Part shown: positions 25,675 to 33,504 of the stretch, one piece after another
Layout: each line of letters starts with the position of its first letter
How positions within the stretch are numbered: position 1 is the first letter of the stretch
Assembly (NCBI GenBank): GCA_947647815.1
Contig: CANSLW010000007.1
Span: 1 to 35,617 of the forward strand
Source of the DNA: an uncultured Dorea sp.
GTDB taxonomy: Bacteria; Bacillota; Clostridia; Lachnospirales; Lachnospiraceae
Direction of reading: 5' to 3'
Length of the DNA stretch: 35,617 nt
Made by a program: the position numbers and the translations under genes
The notes under the pieces: generated by a model
What the model was told of the DNA's origin: nothing
Databases searched by the model: none
What the model saw: only the letters and a program-made list of their open reading frames with translations

Positions 25675-27555
25675 TTACTCTTTATAAATAGCGCCGAAAC
25701 GACATTTTTCCATACAAGCACCACATTTCACACACTTATCCTGATTGATTACGTGTACTTCTCGTACAGAACCTGTAATCGCATCATTCGGGCAAGTCCT
25801 TGCACATAAGGTACATCCTTTACACTTATCCGCGTCAATCTTGTAGGAAAGAAGCGCCTTACATACGCCTGCAGGACATTTCTTATCTACGATATGTGCT
25901 ATGTATTCATCCTTAAAGTAACGCAATGTAGAAAGAACAGGGTTCGGGGCAGTCTGTCCAAGAGCACACAGAGAATTGGACCTCAAGTGCGCCGCCAGAT
26001 CCTCTAACTTATCTAAATCTTCCATGGTTCCCTGTCCATTAGTAATCTTCTCTAAGATTTCTAACATACGTCTGGTTCCGATACGGCATGGGGTACATTT
26101 TCCACAAGATTCGTCTACCGTAAATTCCAGGAAAAATTTCGCGATATCCACCATACAAGTATCTTCATCCATTACGATTAATCCGCCGGATCCCATCATA
26201 GAACCGATAGCAATCAGGTTATCATAATCAATCGGCACGTCAAAATGTTCTGCCGGGATACATCCGCCGGACGGGCCGCCTGTCTGAGCCGCCTTGAACT
26301 TCTTACCATTCGGAATGCCGCCGCCAATCTCTTCTACAATCTCACGGAGTGTAGTTCCCATCGGTATCTCCACAAGTCCGGTATTCTTAACCTTCCCGCC
26401 AAGGGCAAATACTTTCGTTCCCTTAGATTTCTCTGTTCCCATACCAGCAAACCAGTCTGCACCGTTTAAGATGATCTGCGGAATATTCGCCAGCGTCTCT
26501 ACGTTATTCAGGATAGTCGGCTTCTGGAACAGACCTTTAAGCGCTGGGAACGGCGGACGTGGACGCGGCTCGCCTCTGTTTCCTTCGATGGAAGTCATAA
26601 GCGCTGTCTCTTCACCGCAGACGAACGCACCTGCCCCCAGACGCAATTCAATATCAAAATCAAATCCTGTATCAAAGATGTTCTTTCCAAGCAGGCCATA
26701 TTCTCTCGCCTGTTCAATCGCTATGTTCAGTCTCTCCACCGCAATCGGATACTCCGCGCGAACATAGATATATCCCTGGGATGCGCCGATAGCATATCCG
26801 GCAATCGCCATCGCTTCCAATACTACATGCGGGTCGCCTTCCAATACAGAACGATCCATGAATGCTCCCGGATCTCCTTCATCGGCGTTACAACAAACAT
26901 ACTTCTGATCCGCCTGATTGGCTGCCGCAAACTTCCACTTTAATCCGGTCGGGAATCCTGCGCCTCCACGGCCGCGAAGCCCGCTGTCCAAAATAATCTG
27001 GATAACTTCTTCCGGCTTCTTCGTGGTAAGTACTGTACCAAGCGCTTCATATCCACGGGTTCCGATATACTCTTCAATCTTCTCCGGGTTAATAGCGCCA
27101 CAGTTACGCAGTGCAACTCTGTGCTGCTTCTTATAGAACTGTGTTTCCTGAAGAGGCAGTATCTCATCATTGCCCTTTACTGTCTCATCGTACAACAGAC
27201 GTTTCACTACATTCCCTTTTGCCAAATGTTCTGATACAATCTCCGGGATATCTTCTTCCTTCACCATCGCATAGAAAGAGCCTTCCGGATACACTATCAT
27301 GATTGGTCCCAGTGCACACAGGCCAAAACAGCCGGTTTTTACTACACTGACTTCTTTTTCCAATCCATTTTTCTTAATCTCTTCTTCTAATCTTTCTCTG
27401 ATCTTCTGGCTGCCAGAGGAAGTACAACCTGTTCCGCCACATACCAGGACATGCTTACGATATCCGGTTCCCGCCTGTGCCTCATTCCCGGAACGGATGC
27501 TGATTATTCCCTGATTCCTTTCTCTTATCGCTTTTAATTCTTCCAGAGATTTCAT
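25675..27555 (-). CDS. hydB: NADH-dehydrogenase-like subunit HydB of the [FeFe]-hydrogenase (NuoF-like)
   Basis: 626 residues. An N-terminal thioredoxin-like [2Fe-2S] domain (Cys39, 44, 76 and 80) is followed by the NuoF core with the FMN/NADH site (RGRGGAGFPTGLKW and GAGAFVCGEETALMTSIEG), a [4Fe-4S] motif (ESCGKCTPCRIGT), and two C-terminal ferredoxin clusters (CKGCTLCARTCP and CVKCGACMEKC). It is the flavin subunit where electrons from NADH and ferredoxin are joined or split. It ends 15 bp before hydA and starts 30 bp after hydC, within one operon. Length and cofactor sites are complete for the family. Confidence 0.95.
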   Translation of the reverse strand: MKSLEELKAIRERNQGIISIRSGNEAQAGTGYRKHVLVCGGTGCTSSGSQKIRERLEEEIKKNGLEKEVSVVKTGCFGLCALGPIMIVYPEGSFYAMVKEEDIPEIVSEHLAKGNVVKRLLYDETVKGNDEILPLQETQFYKKQHRVALRNCGAINPEKIEEYIGTRGYEALGTVLTTKKPEEVIQIILDSGLRGRGGAGFPTGLKWKFAAANQADQKYVCCNADEGDPGAFMDRSVLEGDPHVVLEAMAIAGYAIGASQGYIYVRAEYPIAVERLNIAIEQAREYGLLGKNIFDTGFDFDIELRLGAGAFVCGEETALMTSIEGNRGEPRPRPPFPALKGLFQKPTILNNVETLANIPQIILNGADWFAGMGTEKSKGTKVFALGGKVKNTGLVEIPMGTTLREIVEEIGGGIPNGKKFKAAQTGGPSGGCIPAEHFDVPIDYDNLIAIGSMMGSGGLIVMDEDTCMVDIAKFFLEFTVDESCGKCTPCRIGTRRMLEILEKITNGQGTMEDLDKLEDLAAHLRSNSLCALGQTAPNPVLSTLRYFKDEYIAHIVDKKCPAGVCKALLSYKIDADKCKGCTLCARTCPNDAITGSVREVHVINQDKCVKCGACMEKCRFGAIYKE

Positions 27556-27585
27556 TCTATCCTTATTCCTCCCTTTCTATTTGTC

Positions 27586-28080
27586 CTATTCATACTTCGC
27601 CAGAATGTCGTCAATATCATCTACTGTCAACCGACCGTATACTTCATCATTAATCAGCATAACCGGCGCAAGGCCGCAGGCGCCGACACAGCGACAGGCA
27701 TCCAATGAAAACTTTCCGTCCGGAGTACATTCTCCCCCGACAATCCCCAGCTTCTCCATCAGTTTATTGTAGATATCTCCGGAACCTTTTACATAACAGG
27801 CCGTTCCAAGACAGACAGAGATACGGTAACGTCCTTTCGGACTTAAGTTGAACTGGGAATAGAATGTAGCAACCCCATAAATCTTCTCCAATGGAATCCC
27901 CGTTTCATCCGCAATGATCTTCTGGACTTCGTATGGAAGATAACCATAGATATCCTGCGCTTTCTGCATAATCGGCATTAAAGCACCTTTCTCATCTTTC
28001 AGTTCATGAATTACATCTAACAGTTCCTTCTCCTGTTCTTTTGTTCCATTGAACTGAACCGTAGGTTTTTTAGAAAGCAT
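27586..28080 (-). CDS. hydC: [FeFe]-hydrogenase subunit HydC (NuoE-like)
   Basis: 164 residues: a helical N-terminal part (about 15-80, KGALMPIMQKAQDIYGYLP, GVATFYSQF) and a thioredoxin-like [2Fe-2S] domain with Cys90, Cys95, Cys131 and Cys135 (VCLGTACYVKGS; CRCVGACGLAP). In trimeric hydrogenases it passes electrons to and from the HydB flavin site. First gene of hydCBA. AAGGAGGT lies 9 nt before the ATG and an extended -10 promoter about 70 bp upstream. All features match NuoE/HndA proteins of normal length. Confidence 0.95.
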   Translation of the reverse strand: MLSKKPTVQFNGTKEQEKELLDVIHELKDEKGALMPIMQKAQDIYGYLPYEVQKIIADETGIPLEKIYGVATFYSQFNLSPKGRYRISVCLGTACYVKGSGDIYNKLMEKLGIVGGECTPDGKFSLDACRCVGACGLAPVMLINDEVYGRLTVDDIDDILAKYE

Positions 28081-28150
28081 TCGTATCTTACCTCCTTATT
28101 CATTTTATTTTTATAGGTTACGTTTTTTAAACATATGCCATATATTTTTC

Positions 28151-28159
28151 ATTCTAGCA
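28151..28159 (-). promoter_or_regulatory. Extended -10 promoter of hydCBA
   Basis: TGCTAGAAT on the minus strand (TGnTAnAAT), about 70 bp before hydC. No convincing -35 box is found at 16-18 bp, as is common for extended -10 promoters. The remaining 160-bp gap holds AT-rich sequence and no full Rex palindrome. Confidence 0.5.
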
Positions 28160-28240
28160 TATAAATTTTCAAAAATCTACAAATTTCCACAATGAATTGC
28201 GTTAACTTTCTGACATTTTCGTTTATTATTTCACTATCAA

Positions 28241-28696
28241 TTACAGAACCTGCTCCATCTTTTCGCGTGCCTCTTTTACTTCATGATGACTTAATCCGCC
28301 GGAATTGAACCCCACTACCAGGTTCTCCCGCCTGATAATTCCCGGAAAATAAAAATCGCACAGTTCCTTTTTATGGGATGTATTAACCAGGATACTTCTT
28401 TTCTTACAGTCATCCACGATTCTCTCATTACATACCGTGTCATCCGTTGCTGCCAGTACCAGGTCCGCTCCTTCAAGCATCTCTTCACGATAGACATCGG
28501 CAATCCAGTGAATATGCCCCTTTTCTTTCTGTCTCAATTCCATAAGCCTGTCTGTTATCTTCGGAGAAATGACCGTAATATCATCTGCGAATTCCAACAA
28601 TGTTTCAATCCTTCTTGTCGCAATCTTCCCACCCCCGATTATGAGAATCTTCTTTTCTGATATATCTATGAATAATGGAAAATATAACTTTTTCAT
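28241..28696 (-). CDS. Precorrin-2 dehydrogenase-like protein (short Met8/CysG N-domain)
   Basis: 151 residues. The NAD-binding motif IIGGGKIATRRIETLLEFA (about 19-37) and the following TVISPKI, AATDD and NTSHKKELCDFYFPGIIRRENL match the oxidising domain of siroheme synthases, which convert precorrin-2 to sirohydrochlorin. It stops after the dimerisation hairpin region (GFNSGGLSHHEVKEAREKME) and lacks the C-terminal helical and methyltransferase domains, so it is shorter than Met8 (about 200-270 residues). Such short forms occur in clostridial haem/cobamide loci. Here it stands alone between the AraC gene (42 bp upstream) and hydC, with no other tetrapyrrole gene in view. Confidence 0.82.
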   Translation of the reverse strand: MKKLYFPLFIDISEKKILIIGGGKIATRRIETLLEFADDITVISPKITDRLMELRQKEKGHIHWIADVYREEMLEGADLVLAATDDTVCNERIVDDCKKRSILVNTSHKKELCDFYFPGIIRRENLVVGFNSGGLSHHEVKEAREKMEQVL

Positions 28697-28738
28697 CTAT
28701 CATCTCATCCCTTCTGATTATAAATGCCATATGTTCTT

Positions 28739-29908
28739 TCATATTCTTTCACTTCCTAAGCTGTCATATATTTCTCTTCTGTATTGCCGGGGCGACATCC
28801 CCATTTTCTTTTTGAAAATTCTACTAAAGTAACTCAGGCTTCCAAAACTCAGATAATCTGCAATCTCATTCACCTGCCTGTCAGAATATCTCAGCATGTT
28901 ACAAGCTGTATCTATCTTGATATTCAAGATATACTCTACAAGTGGAATTCCTTCATACTGTTTGAATAATCTAGACAGATATTCCTTCGATACACCCGTC
29001 TCTTTTGCAAGTTCATCCAGTTCAATAGGCTCCAGCCTTTTAGATATGATAAGTTTTTTGCATCTCTCCACATATTGATTAGTCATACCGCTCTGACGCT
29101 TTTTTCTTACCTGCACGGCACAATATATATGCGCCTCTTTTACCAGATTATAGATTTCTTTTATCCCCTTACATGCGGAGAGCTTTTTCAAATAAATATC
29201 ATTAACCAGGAAAGCTTCTTTTGAAGTGAGTCCTCCTTTAATTGCTGCCCGCGATGCCAGAGAGATTCCTATTACCGCCATATATTCCTCGTTCTTATGC
29301 GGATCTTCCAATATCACCGGATGGTTCAGATATAAAAAATCATAATTTTTCTTCAGATACTCCGCATCCCCCTGCTCAATATACCGGTACAGAACATTTT
29401 CATCTGCCTGTGTATGGTTAGACTGAAAAGCATCATTTTGCCTTAGTTCCTCTCCAATTAAAGAAGACATATGTATCTCCTCATTCTCTTCCATACAACT
29501 CTCCAGCAGGTCTGCGCCATGATCAGCCAATGCATTCAAGACCAGATTCGCCGCCAACAGACTTTCCCTGATCTGTACCTGCGGAAAATCTTCAATCTTC
29601 CTTCTTCTCATATATATCTTTATTTCTTCCGAATCAATTGAACCATACGCAAACGGGCCAAGGATATAATTGTATTCTGTTCCTCTTATGCCATATATTC
29701 TGACCGGAAGAATCTCATCATACTCCATGGTGACAAAATCCTCTGTCTGCAGTTTCTCATTAATTTTTTGAACAAGTGTATGTTCGGATTCATTCGTATT
29801 TCTTGAAATAATCTCATATCTCTCTATCTCATCTCCCTGCCTGCCATATACACAGACCGGCAATTGTGTCAACATGACGATTGACCTTAGAAGAACCTCT
29901 CTTCTCAT
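28739..29908 (-). CDS. AraC-family transcriptional regulator
   Basis: 389 residues from ATG 29908, with AAAGGAAG 7 nt upstream. A longer open frame to 30061 would run over the promoter and the preceding terminator and is rejected. The last 100 residues are two AraC helix-turn-helix units (LDELAKETGVSKEYLSRLFK; VNEIADYLSFGSLSYFSRIF, then KKKMGMSPRQYRRE). The N-terminal 280 residues hold no recognised domain: a mixed alpha/beta start (PVCVYGRQGDEIERYEII) and a helical middle section. It follows the GH120 gene after a terminator and has its own promoter, so it may control that xylosidase gene, as AraC proteins often do for glycan use; this is inferred from adjacency only. Confidence 0.87.
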   Translation of the reverse strand: MRREVLLRSIVMLTQLPVCVYGRQGDEIERYEIISRNTNESEHTLVQKINEKLQTEDFVTMEYDEILPVRIYGIRGTEYNYILGPFAYGSIDSEEIKIYMRRRKIEDFPQVQIRESLLAANLVLNALADHGADLLESCMEENEEIHMSSLIGEELRQNDAFQSNHTQADENVLYRYIEQGDAEYLKKNYDFLYLNHPVILEDPHKNEEYMAVIGISLASRAAIKGGLTSKEAFLVNDIYLKKLSACKGIKEIYNLVKEAHIYCAVQVRKKRQSGMTNQYVERCKKLIISKRLEPIELDELAKETGVSKEYLSRLFKQYEGIPLVEYILNIKIDTACNMLRYSDRQVNEIADYLSFGSLSYFSRIFKKKMGMSPRQYRREIYDSLGSERI

Positions 29909-29939
29909 AACATTACTTCCTTTAACCCTAATATCATCA

Positions 29940-29968
29940 AATATACAAATTATATAAGAATCTGTCAA
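29940..29968 (-). promoter_or_regulatory. Promoter of the AraC gene
   Basis: TTGACA (29968-29963) and TATATT (29945-29940) on the minus strand, 17 bp apart, about 30 bp before the chosen start codon. Repeat copy 4 ends just upstream of the -35 box. Confidence 0.75.
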
Positions 29969-29970
29969 CT

Positions 29971-30014
29971 CCAGAATCAGCCGCCGGCGGATTCTTCCGT
30001 ATGCTATGGCAAGC
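29971..30014 (-). repeat. Post-terminator hairpin repeat, divergent copy 4
   Basis: On the minus strand TGCCATAGCATAC is followed by a hairpin with AGAATC/GATTCT outer arms, one unpaired base per side and GCC/GGC inner arms around GGC. The leading block matches TGCCATCGCATGC of the other copies; the outer arms differ in sequence but still pair. It starts right after the GH120 terminator. Confidence 0.6.
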
Positions 30015-30015
30015 A

Positions 30016-30070
30016 AAGAACTCCTTGCACATGAATCGTAACGAGCTACATTCATCTTCAAGGAGTTCTT
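30016..30070 (-). terminator. Terminator of the GH120 gene
   Basis: AAGAACTCCTTG (30016-30027) and CAAGGAGTTCTT (30059-30070) form a perfect 12-bp stem; ATGAAT/ATTCAT pair again inside. On the minus strand it is followed by TTCTTTG and lies about 35 nt after the stop codon. Confidence 0.75.
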
Positions 30071-30106
30071 ATCGTCATCATTAAATTGTCTTACACATTT
30101 CTGCTT

Positions 30107-32104
30107 TTACCAAATCTTCTCTGCAGATGCTTCTTTTGATGCAAATGGTCCCGGAATTGCCGCTGTACCGCGGTGCCCGCCAAGATAGTCTTCTGTAAAG
30201 ACAATCGCTGTTCCATCTGGATCTTCAAATCTCTGCTCAGGCTGGAATGCAGTCCCGAGAATATCACTGTTAATGATACCTGTCTTAAATCCGTCAAGAA
30301 AATCATAGACATTAGTATTAAGGAAATAGTCCCCGTCCTTTTCTGTCAATTCTACAGTCACCTGGTTCTGGTCATCCACCAGATTAGAAACTTCTTTTTT
30401 ATATGCCTTTGCACCGTTAAAGTATGCATTTCCATTAATCCATACAGGCAGATGTCCAAAATGATACTGCATTAATTTGTGCATATCCGCCGGTTTGTCC
30501 ATCTCGAAGTTAGCAATCCACTCATCATACGTCGGATACTCGTCAAAAATCTCTGTACCAGCCGTCTGATTATCGAATCCCATATCTTTTGCCGTTTCAG
30601 TCTCTTCAATCGGATAATTCTGGACAAATATATTGTTATAGATACGATCGTCGCCGTGCAGGATCGTTGCAAAACCTGCCACTTCCGTACGATGCCGGAT
30701 ATGGTAAGGTGTGTAACGAGGCTGTCTTCCCACTTCATCGTCAGAATGATCTGTTCCTGCTCCTACGGCAGTGAAAGAGCCAAGCATCAGATTGTGTACA
30801 CATGCCACACCTTCCGTTGCAATACGGACTGCCGCTCTTGAAAGCATGATATTGTTATCAATAAGTGTAGGTCCATGGCTGACTTCTACGAAGATATCCT
30901 GGCTGCACATCGCGCCTTCCGCCATAGGTGTCCCTTTCGGAGAATGATTGTCATGAAGCAGATTCTGGGAAATCCGTGTCCCCTGTGCTTCCCAGTCAGT
31001 CCAGATACCCATAGTAGAGTGATGGATATGGTTACGGCGCATCACTACATCAATAGCGGCATGAAGCTTGATTCCTGATATCTCAGCTCCCCCTAACTGC
31101 TGCATATTATTAATGTGATGGATATGATTATCTTCGATCAGACTGAATACACAGCCCATGCGTCCCACAATACCTGTCTGCTCACAGTGATGAATATGAC
31201 ATCGCCTTACGATATGGCTTCCCACCGTCTCCTTCATCCAGCCATGATACTGACCACGGCATACGGCGTCACGTTCCATCTGGGTAGGACTTTTTATCTT
31301 TCTCCGGGTAAAATAATGATCGTTTTCTTCGTCATAATATTTTCCAAGAGAGATTCCGCTGCATTTACTGTTGCTGATGTCGCAGTCTTCAATAATCCAC
31401 CCCTTCGACCAGTGCGGTCCGATCATACCGTCCTGATAAGCAGCCGGAGGCGCCCATGTTGTAGCCGCTTTATTCACCGTAAATCCACTGAAAGTAATGT
31501 ACCCAACCCCAGTCTTCGACGGCATGAAGCAGTTTCTTCTGACGTTAATCTCTACCTTTTCCTCATTAGGATCTTTTCCCTGAAAATTACCATAGATTAC
31601 CGTCTCATTACCATCCTGCTCTGTATACCACTTATACACGGACCATTCCGGCTCCCATGACGGAGGATATACCTCTCCTTTGATACATTCTTCCAAAGTC
31701 TCAGTCTCATAAAGCTGACGGTCATTCAGATAAACTGCACCCGTATGTCTCACCACCGGCGCGAAATACCAGTCCCCGCCAACAAATGTCGTATATGGAT
31801 TATAGCTTCCAAACACACCATTGTCCACACGATATACCCATACGTTATCCTGATACTTCTCCCATCCATTAGCAGGTTCTGCACCTGTGATCACAGCGCC
31901 TAAGGGCTCTTCACTTCGATAAATAATACGAGCCTCCTCCGTACCTGCATATACCGGATCTACATACTCCCGGTAAATTCCCGGCGCAACGATAACTTCA
32001 TCCCCAGGTCTTGCCGCCTTTGCCGCGTCATTGATGTGCTTAAACGGAGTCTCCTTACTGCCGTTTCCCTGTCTGGGAGCTGCGCTGTTAACATAAATCT
32101 TCAT
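30107..32104 (-). CDS. GH120-type beta-xylosidase, intracellular, right-handed beta-helix
   Basis: 665 residues without signal peptide. The opening MKIYVNSAAPRQGNGSKETP with FKHINDAAKAARPGDEVIV, the segments TTWAPPAAYQDGMIGPHWSK and GWIIEDCDISNSKCSGISLG, and the repeated HIHH turns (GSHIVRRCHIHHC, IEDNHIHHINN, RRNHIHHST) match the beta-helix of GH120 beta-xylosidases such as Thermoanaerobacterium XylC. The nucleophile and acid/base of that enzyme (Asp382, Glu405) correspond to Asp370 in GIWTDWEAQGT and Glu407 in DIFVEVSHGP. Between them lies an insertion of about 15 residues (SPKGTPMAEGAMCSQ). It should remove xylose from short xylo-oligosaccharides in the cytoplasm. AGGAGGT lies 8 nt before the ATG. 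Some other beta-helix glycosidase is the alternative. No transporter is adjacent. Confidence 0.82.
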   Translation of the reverse strand: MKIYVNSAAPRQGNGSKETPFKHINDAAKAARPGDEVIVAPGIYREYVDPVYAGTEEARIIYRSEEPLGAVITGAEPANGWEKYQDNVWVYRVDNGVFGSYNPYTTFVGGDWYFAPVVRHTGAVYLNDRQLYETETLEECIKGEVYPPSWEPEWSVYKWYTEQDGNETVIYGNFQGKDPNEEKVEINVRRNCFMPSKTGVGYITFSGFTVNKAATTWAPPAAYQDGMIGPHWSKGWIIEDCDISNSKCSGISLGKYYDEENDHYFTRRKIKSPTQMERDAVCRGQYHGWMKETVGSHIVRRCHIHHCEQTGIVGRMGCVFSLIEDNHIHHINNMQQLGGAEISGIKLHAAIDVVMRRNHIHHSTMGIWTDWEAQGTRISQNLLHDNHSPKGTPMAEGAMCSQDIFVEVSHGPTLIDNNIMLSRAAVRIATEGVACVHNLMLGSFTAVGAGTDHSDDEVGRQPRYTPYHIRHRTEVAGFATILHGDDRIYNNIFVQNYPIEETETAKDMGFDNQTAGTEIFDEYPTYDEWIANFEMDKPADMHKLMQYHFGHLPVWINGNAYFNGAKAYKKEVSNLVDDQNQVTVELTEKDGDYFLNTNVYDFLDGFKTGIINSDILGTAFQPEQRFEDPDGTAIVFTEDYLGGHRGTAAIPGPFASKEASAEKIW

Positions 32105-32136
32105 TTTTGTGTACCTCCTGACTTGATTATGATGTT

Positions 32137-32160
32137 GGGGTCAAAAAGTATTTTGACCCC
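32137..32160. other. Perfect hairpin next to structured element 1
   Basis: GGGGTCAAAA and TTTTGACCCC, 10 bp each, around a four-base loop, directly abutting the closing stem of the element at 32161. The motif TTTTGACCC recurs at the far end of that element (32300-32307). Confidence 0.7.
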
Positions 32161-32316
32161 ATGATACTACGGATTGTTCCGCACTTTGTGCTCTCACAAT
32201 CCTAAAAACATTCAAAATCCGCCCTAATCGGGCTACTTTTTCATGTTTTTACGGGTCCCAAAGTCATGTTTTTTCATGCAAGCATGAAACGCATGACCTT
32301 TTGACCCTAGTATCAT
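32161..32316. repeat. Structured element 1: three arms within a 9-bp closing stem
   Basis: ATGATACTA (32161-32169) is closed by its exact complement at 32308-32316. Inside are arm A (GGATTGT/ACAATCC with inner GCAC/GTGC, 32171-32202), arm B (GCCC/GGGC, 32221-32233) and a long arm C (GGGTC/GACCC, GTCATG/CATGAC, TTCATGC/GCATGAA, 32253-32307). It lies in the leader region of the GH120 gene, 57 bp upstream of its start. It has the look of a short palindromic mobile element or of a folded leader RNA; no known riboswitch class was recognised. Confidence 0.6.
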
Positions 32317-32393
32317 ATTCTATCTGCATTTTATCTTTTTTTACGGTTCTATGTTTACACTAAACCGTTTTTATTTGCACAAAACCGGTACAC

Positions 32394-32606
32394 AAAATAT
32401 TTCCATCTGTACGGTTGCAATCCGATAACCCGTTTGCATGCGGTTTACCGCAATGCAGATGGGCTGTCGAATTAGCAGCCTACTCATTAAATGAGCAAAA
32501 AGTGGCTGCGATAGCAGACACGATAGCGCGATAGCGCGGTTTTTGCGAATGTATGAGTAGGTTGGAGGCTCGGTAGAGCATCCAACCGTACAGGTGGAAA
32601 TGTTTT
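32394..32606. repeat. Structured element 2: 213-bp unit with 24-bp terminal inverted repeats
   Basis: The ends share ATTTCCA(T/C)CTGTACGGTTG preceded by AAAA, inverted, 22 of 24 positions identical. Inside are strong nested stems: TGCAT-GCGG with CCGC-ATGCA (32435-32457); CCTACTCAT with ATGAGTAGG (32479/32553) enclosing GCAAAAA with TTTTTGC; and GGTTGGA with TCCAACC enclosing GCTC/GAGC (32560-32587). GATAGCGC is repeated in tandem near 32523-32538. No protein is encoded. A non-autonomous inverted-repeat element (MITE-like) or a large folded RNA are both possible. No clear target-site duplication is seen. The rest of the 519-bp gap (32317-32393) is AT-rich with several copies of AACCG/CGGTT. 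Confidence 0.6.
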
Positions 32607-32622
32607 CATCTACTATATTATT

Positions 32623-33342
32623 CTACTTTTCCAATCTCTCTGAATATCCTTCTGTTTCAATAGTTTCAATATTACCCATAAATGCATTGATAAACTCATC
32701 TGTCAGATATATCTTCCATCCGTCGTTATCCTTATATGCCGTAACAATTACATCCATTGTACAGATACTGTCTGTCTCATCCATAAACCGGATCAGATCA
32801 TCATCACACTCGTTTACTATCCCACTTACCATATCCACCAAACCAGACACTGAAAAAGCGCCGGATAAATATTCTATGTCATGAATTGTATCCTCAGTGA
32901 TCCACATCACATACCGCTCCACGGCTTCTGACATATCCTTATTCGTAAGCGTAAGATGAATCTTTGCCTTTGCACCATCTTCTTCCTCTTGTATCTCTCC
33001 AATCTCCCACGCCAGATTCTCTACTACCTTTTCTGCAAACCGGCGCTTTTCTTCATACCTTTTTCTTTTTATAATGTAAGGCTGTAATAACTCACCAAAT
33101 ACTTTATACTCTTTCTCAACCGGAAAACCGATAAAATCCCACTTCATCCCTATATAATTGTCCGTATATGCATTGAATGTCTTAAGATCCAGTTGTCTGG
33201 CTGACTCAAGCGCCTGTGTTACTGCTTCTTTTGGAGTCGCTGCTCCCGTATTCTTACTCTTTGCAGCACAGGCTGTAACAAGAAGGATGGATACCATAAT
33301 AAGCAAGACACCCTTTTTCATCCTCTGAACCGTTTTCATCAT
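32623..33342 (-). CDS. Lipoprotein of unknown function
   Basis: 239 residues from ATG 33342, chosen because GGAGG lies 7 nt upstream; the ATG at 33375 is not preceded by one. A lipoprotein signal peptide ends in LLVTAC (lipid Cys25). The mature part begins TPKEAVTQALESARQLDLKTFNAYTDN and contains a beta-rich region (AKAKIHLTLTNKDMSEAVERYV) that resembles DUF4878/DUF5105-type NTF2-like lipoproteins common in Lachnospiraceae. It is acidic and should sit on the outer face of the membrane. It lies downstream of an AgrC-like kinase on the same strand, gap about 160 bp; a functional link is possible but not shown. Confidence 0.7.
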   Translation of the reverse strand: MMKTVQRMKKGVLLIMVSILLVTACAAKSKNTGAATPKEAVTQALESARQLDLKTFNAYTDNYIGMKWDFIGFPVEKEYKVFGELLQPYIIKRKRYEEKRRFAEKVVENLAWEIGEIQEEEDGAKAKIHLTLTNKDMSEAVERYVMWITEDTIHDIEYLSGAFSVSGLVDMVSGIVNECDDDLIRFMDETDSICTMDVIVTAYKDNDGWKIYLTDEFINAFMGNIETIETEGYSERLEK

Positions 33343-33504
33343 GTCTGATCCTCCATTTTCTGTTATATTTTTCATACTTCCAATGTATCATCACATAAAA
33401 CATGTGACAATCCACAAAACACAAATCGACGGTCAGACAACATAAAATGACACCAGTTATCAGCTCTGCCAAAAATATTTCCAGCTGTGCAGTTGGAAAA
33501 GATT

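Noticed and set aside
28195..28215. GTTAAC sequence upstream of hydC as a Rex operator
   Set aside because: Only a half-site resembles the TTGTTAA/TTAACAA palindrome; the second half is missing.
29909..30061. N-terminal extension of the AraC regulator to an ATG at 30061
   Set aside because: The extension would translate the -10/-35 promoter, repeat copy 4 and part of the GH120 terminator; a good ribosome site precedes the ATG at 29908.
32161..32606. CRISPR array or tRNA cluster in the gap before the GH120 gene
   Set aside because: There are no regularly spaced direct repeats and no tRNA-like cloverleaf with the conserved TTCGANTC loop; the pairing pattern is of inverted, nested stems.
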